A stretch of 6,600 bases of DNA. It comes from an uncultured Prevotella sp. (GTDB taxonomy: Bacteria; Bacteroidota; Bacteroidia; Bacteroidales; Bacteroidaceae). The notes below the pieces were generated by a model that was given only the letters and a program-made list of their open reading frames with translations, was not told the origin of the DNA and made no database searches. Both the position numbers and the translations under genes were made by a program. Position 1 is the stretch's first letter; every line of letters starts with the position of its first letter. Positions 5,945 to 6,600 of the stretch are shown one piece after another. Location: the NCBI GenBank assembly GCA_900553155.1, contig USCM01000115.1, positions 1 through 6,600 on the forward strand. Direction: 5' to 3'.

Positions 5945-6600
5945 ATGAAGAATATTTTGCTTTCGATATTGACACTCATAGCAACTTTGATGTTTTGCTG
6001 CTGCTCGGCTGACACTAATGAAGAGTCGGCAGAGGAGAGCAAGCCTGTGAGCGTGCGCATAAATATTTCTGCATCTGCAGGCGGAGCTTTGTCACGAGGC
6101 AGCGGAGAGCTGGAATGGACCGACGACAATAGCGACAAGGGAGAGATGATGAAAAATTGCTTCGTCATTATCGTGCAGGACGGCATTATCAAGAATCTGC
6201 TTGTTAGCGAAGACTATACTGAGGAGAAAAGCTGGGTTGGAACGCTTACGGCAAAAATAAAGCCAGGCGAGACTACTTTTTATTCGTTTGCCAACATAAA
6301 GCCGGAGGATGTAGGAATAGACTCGAAAATAGACTATTCCACCACCAACACTCCTCTACCTACAGGTTTCGACAGCAAGCTATATAGCGTGAAAGGCAAT
6401 GTGCTTACGGCAGCCGACTTTCCGAACGGAATACCTATGAGCAATAAGCAGACCATAGAGATAAAGAAGACTACTGCCGACCTGAATCTCGAAGTGATAA
6501 GAATGGTGGCTAAGGTGAAGCTGAAGATAACAAACGACACGCCAAACGAAATAAAGTTGAGGAGTGTGTCGCTAACAGATATTACCAAGAACGAGGCAAA
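5945..6600 (+). CDS. Fimbrillin-family lipoprotein, 3' end outside the window
   Basis: From ATG 5945 there are 218 codons without a stop up to the window edge, so the gene is partial. The signal peptide (KNILLSILTLIATLMF) runs into three consecutive cysteines, C18-C20, one of which should be lipidated, followed by SADTNEES. A candidate arginine cleavage site is LSR51-G52, close to the position seen in the other two subunits. Mfa-like signatures are present: NCFVIIVQDGIIKNLL (71-86), an AKIKPGETTFYSFANI strand pair (103-118), NGIPMSNKQTIEI (161-173) and VIRMVAKVKLKITN (184-197). The order IPMS then RxVAKV parallels the preceding gene. It starts 5 bases after that gene's stop, so it is likely the next accessory or tip component. 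Total length and C-terminal type cannot be judged. Confidence 0.8.
   Translation, partial: MKNILLSILTLIATLMFCCCSADTNEESAEESKPVSVRINISASAGGALSRGSGELEWTDDNSDKGEMMKNCFVIIVQDGIIKNLLVSEDYTEEKSWVGTLTAKIKPGETTFYSFANIKPEDVGIDSKIDYSTTNTPLPTGFDSKLYSVKGNVLTAADFPNGIPMSNKQTIEIKKTTADLNLEVIRMVAKVKLKITNDTPNEIKLRSVSLTDITKNEA

Noticed and set aside
106..6588. Minus-strand open frames (for example 106-477, 5075-5536, 6334-6588)
   Set aside because: All overlie well supported + strand genes and show no signal, domain or spacing that suggests coding.
1..6600. tRNA, rRNA, CRISPR array, transposase or phage genes
   Set aside because: No cloverleaf-like sequence, no regularly spaced repeats and no such protein signatures seen on either strand.

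Overview
The window is a fimbria (adhesive pilus) gene cluster of the FimA/Mfa1 type found in Bacteroidales. All genes lie on the + strand and are tightly packed. The subunit lipoproteins, the FimB/Mfa2-family anchor and the DUF3575 + DUF3868/OmpA pair, together with the lack of clear Shine-Dalgarno sequences, point to a Prevotella/Bacteroides/Porphyromonas-like organism. Prevotellaceae is my best guess, but the species cannot be fixed from the sequence. No stretch longer than about 110 bases lacks a gene, and I see no RNA gene, CRISPR array, transposase or integrase.

Layout: (1) 49-630, a DUF3575 protein, probably an outer-membrane beta-barrel. (2) 646-1966, a DUF3868 N-terminal domain plus an OmpA-like C-terminal domain, broken into two frames near 1150. 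(3) 2001-3722, a large Mfa1-like major fimbrillin lipoprotein, intact. (4) 3741-3775, a strong inverted repeat in the 103-base gap after the fimbrillin, flanked by short direct repeats. (5) 3826-4817, a FimB/Mfa2-family anchor lipoprotein, broken into two frames at a GGGG run near 4494. (6) 4890-5939, a second fimbrillin-family lipoprotein, probably an accessory or tip subunit. (7) 5945-6600, the first 218 codons of a third fimbrillin-family lipoprotein that runs off the window.

How they fit together: in type V pili of Bacteroidales, subunits are exported as lipoproteins, reach the outer membrane, are cut after an arginine by a trypsin-like protease (gingipain in P. gingivalis), and polymerise by strand exchange. 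A FimB/Mfa2-type anchor holds the base and regulates length; minor subunits form the tip. Here the three fimbrillin-type proteins are open and each has a candidate Arg cleavage site near residue 51-54, while the anchor and the DUF3868/OmpA gene are frameshifted. If both breaks are real, this strain should make poorly anchored or abnormal fimbriae. If they are sequencing or assembly errors, the operon is an ordinary complete one. The system is of a known type. The points most worth checking are the two frameshifts, the intergenic hairpin, and the unknown role of the DUF3575/DUF3868 pair.
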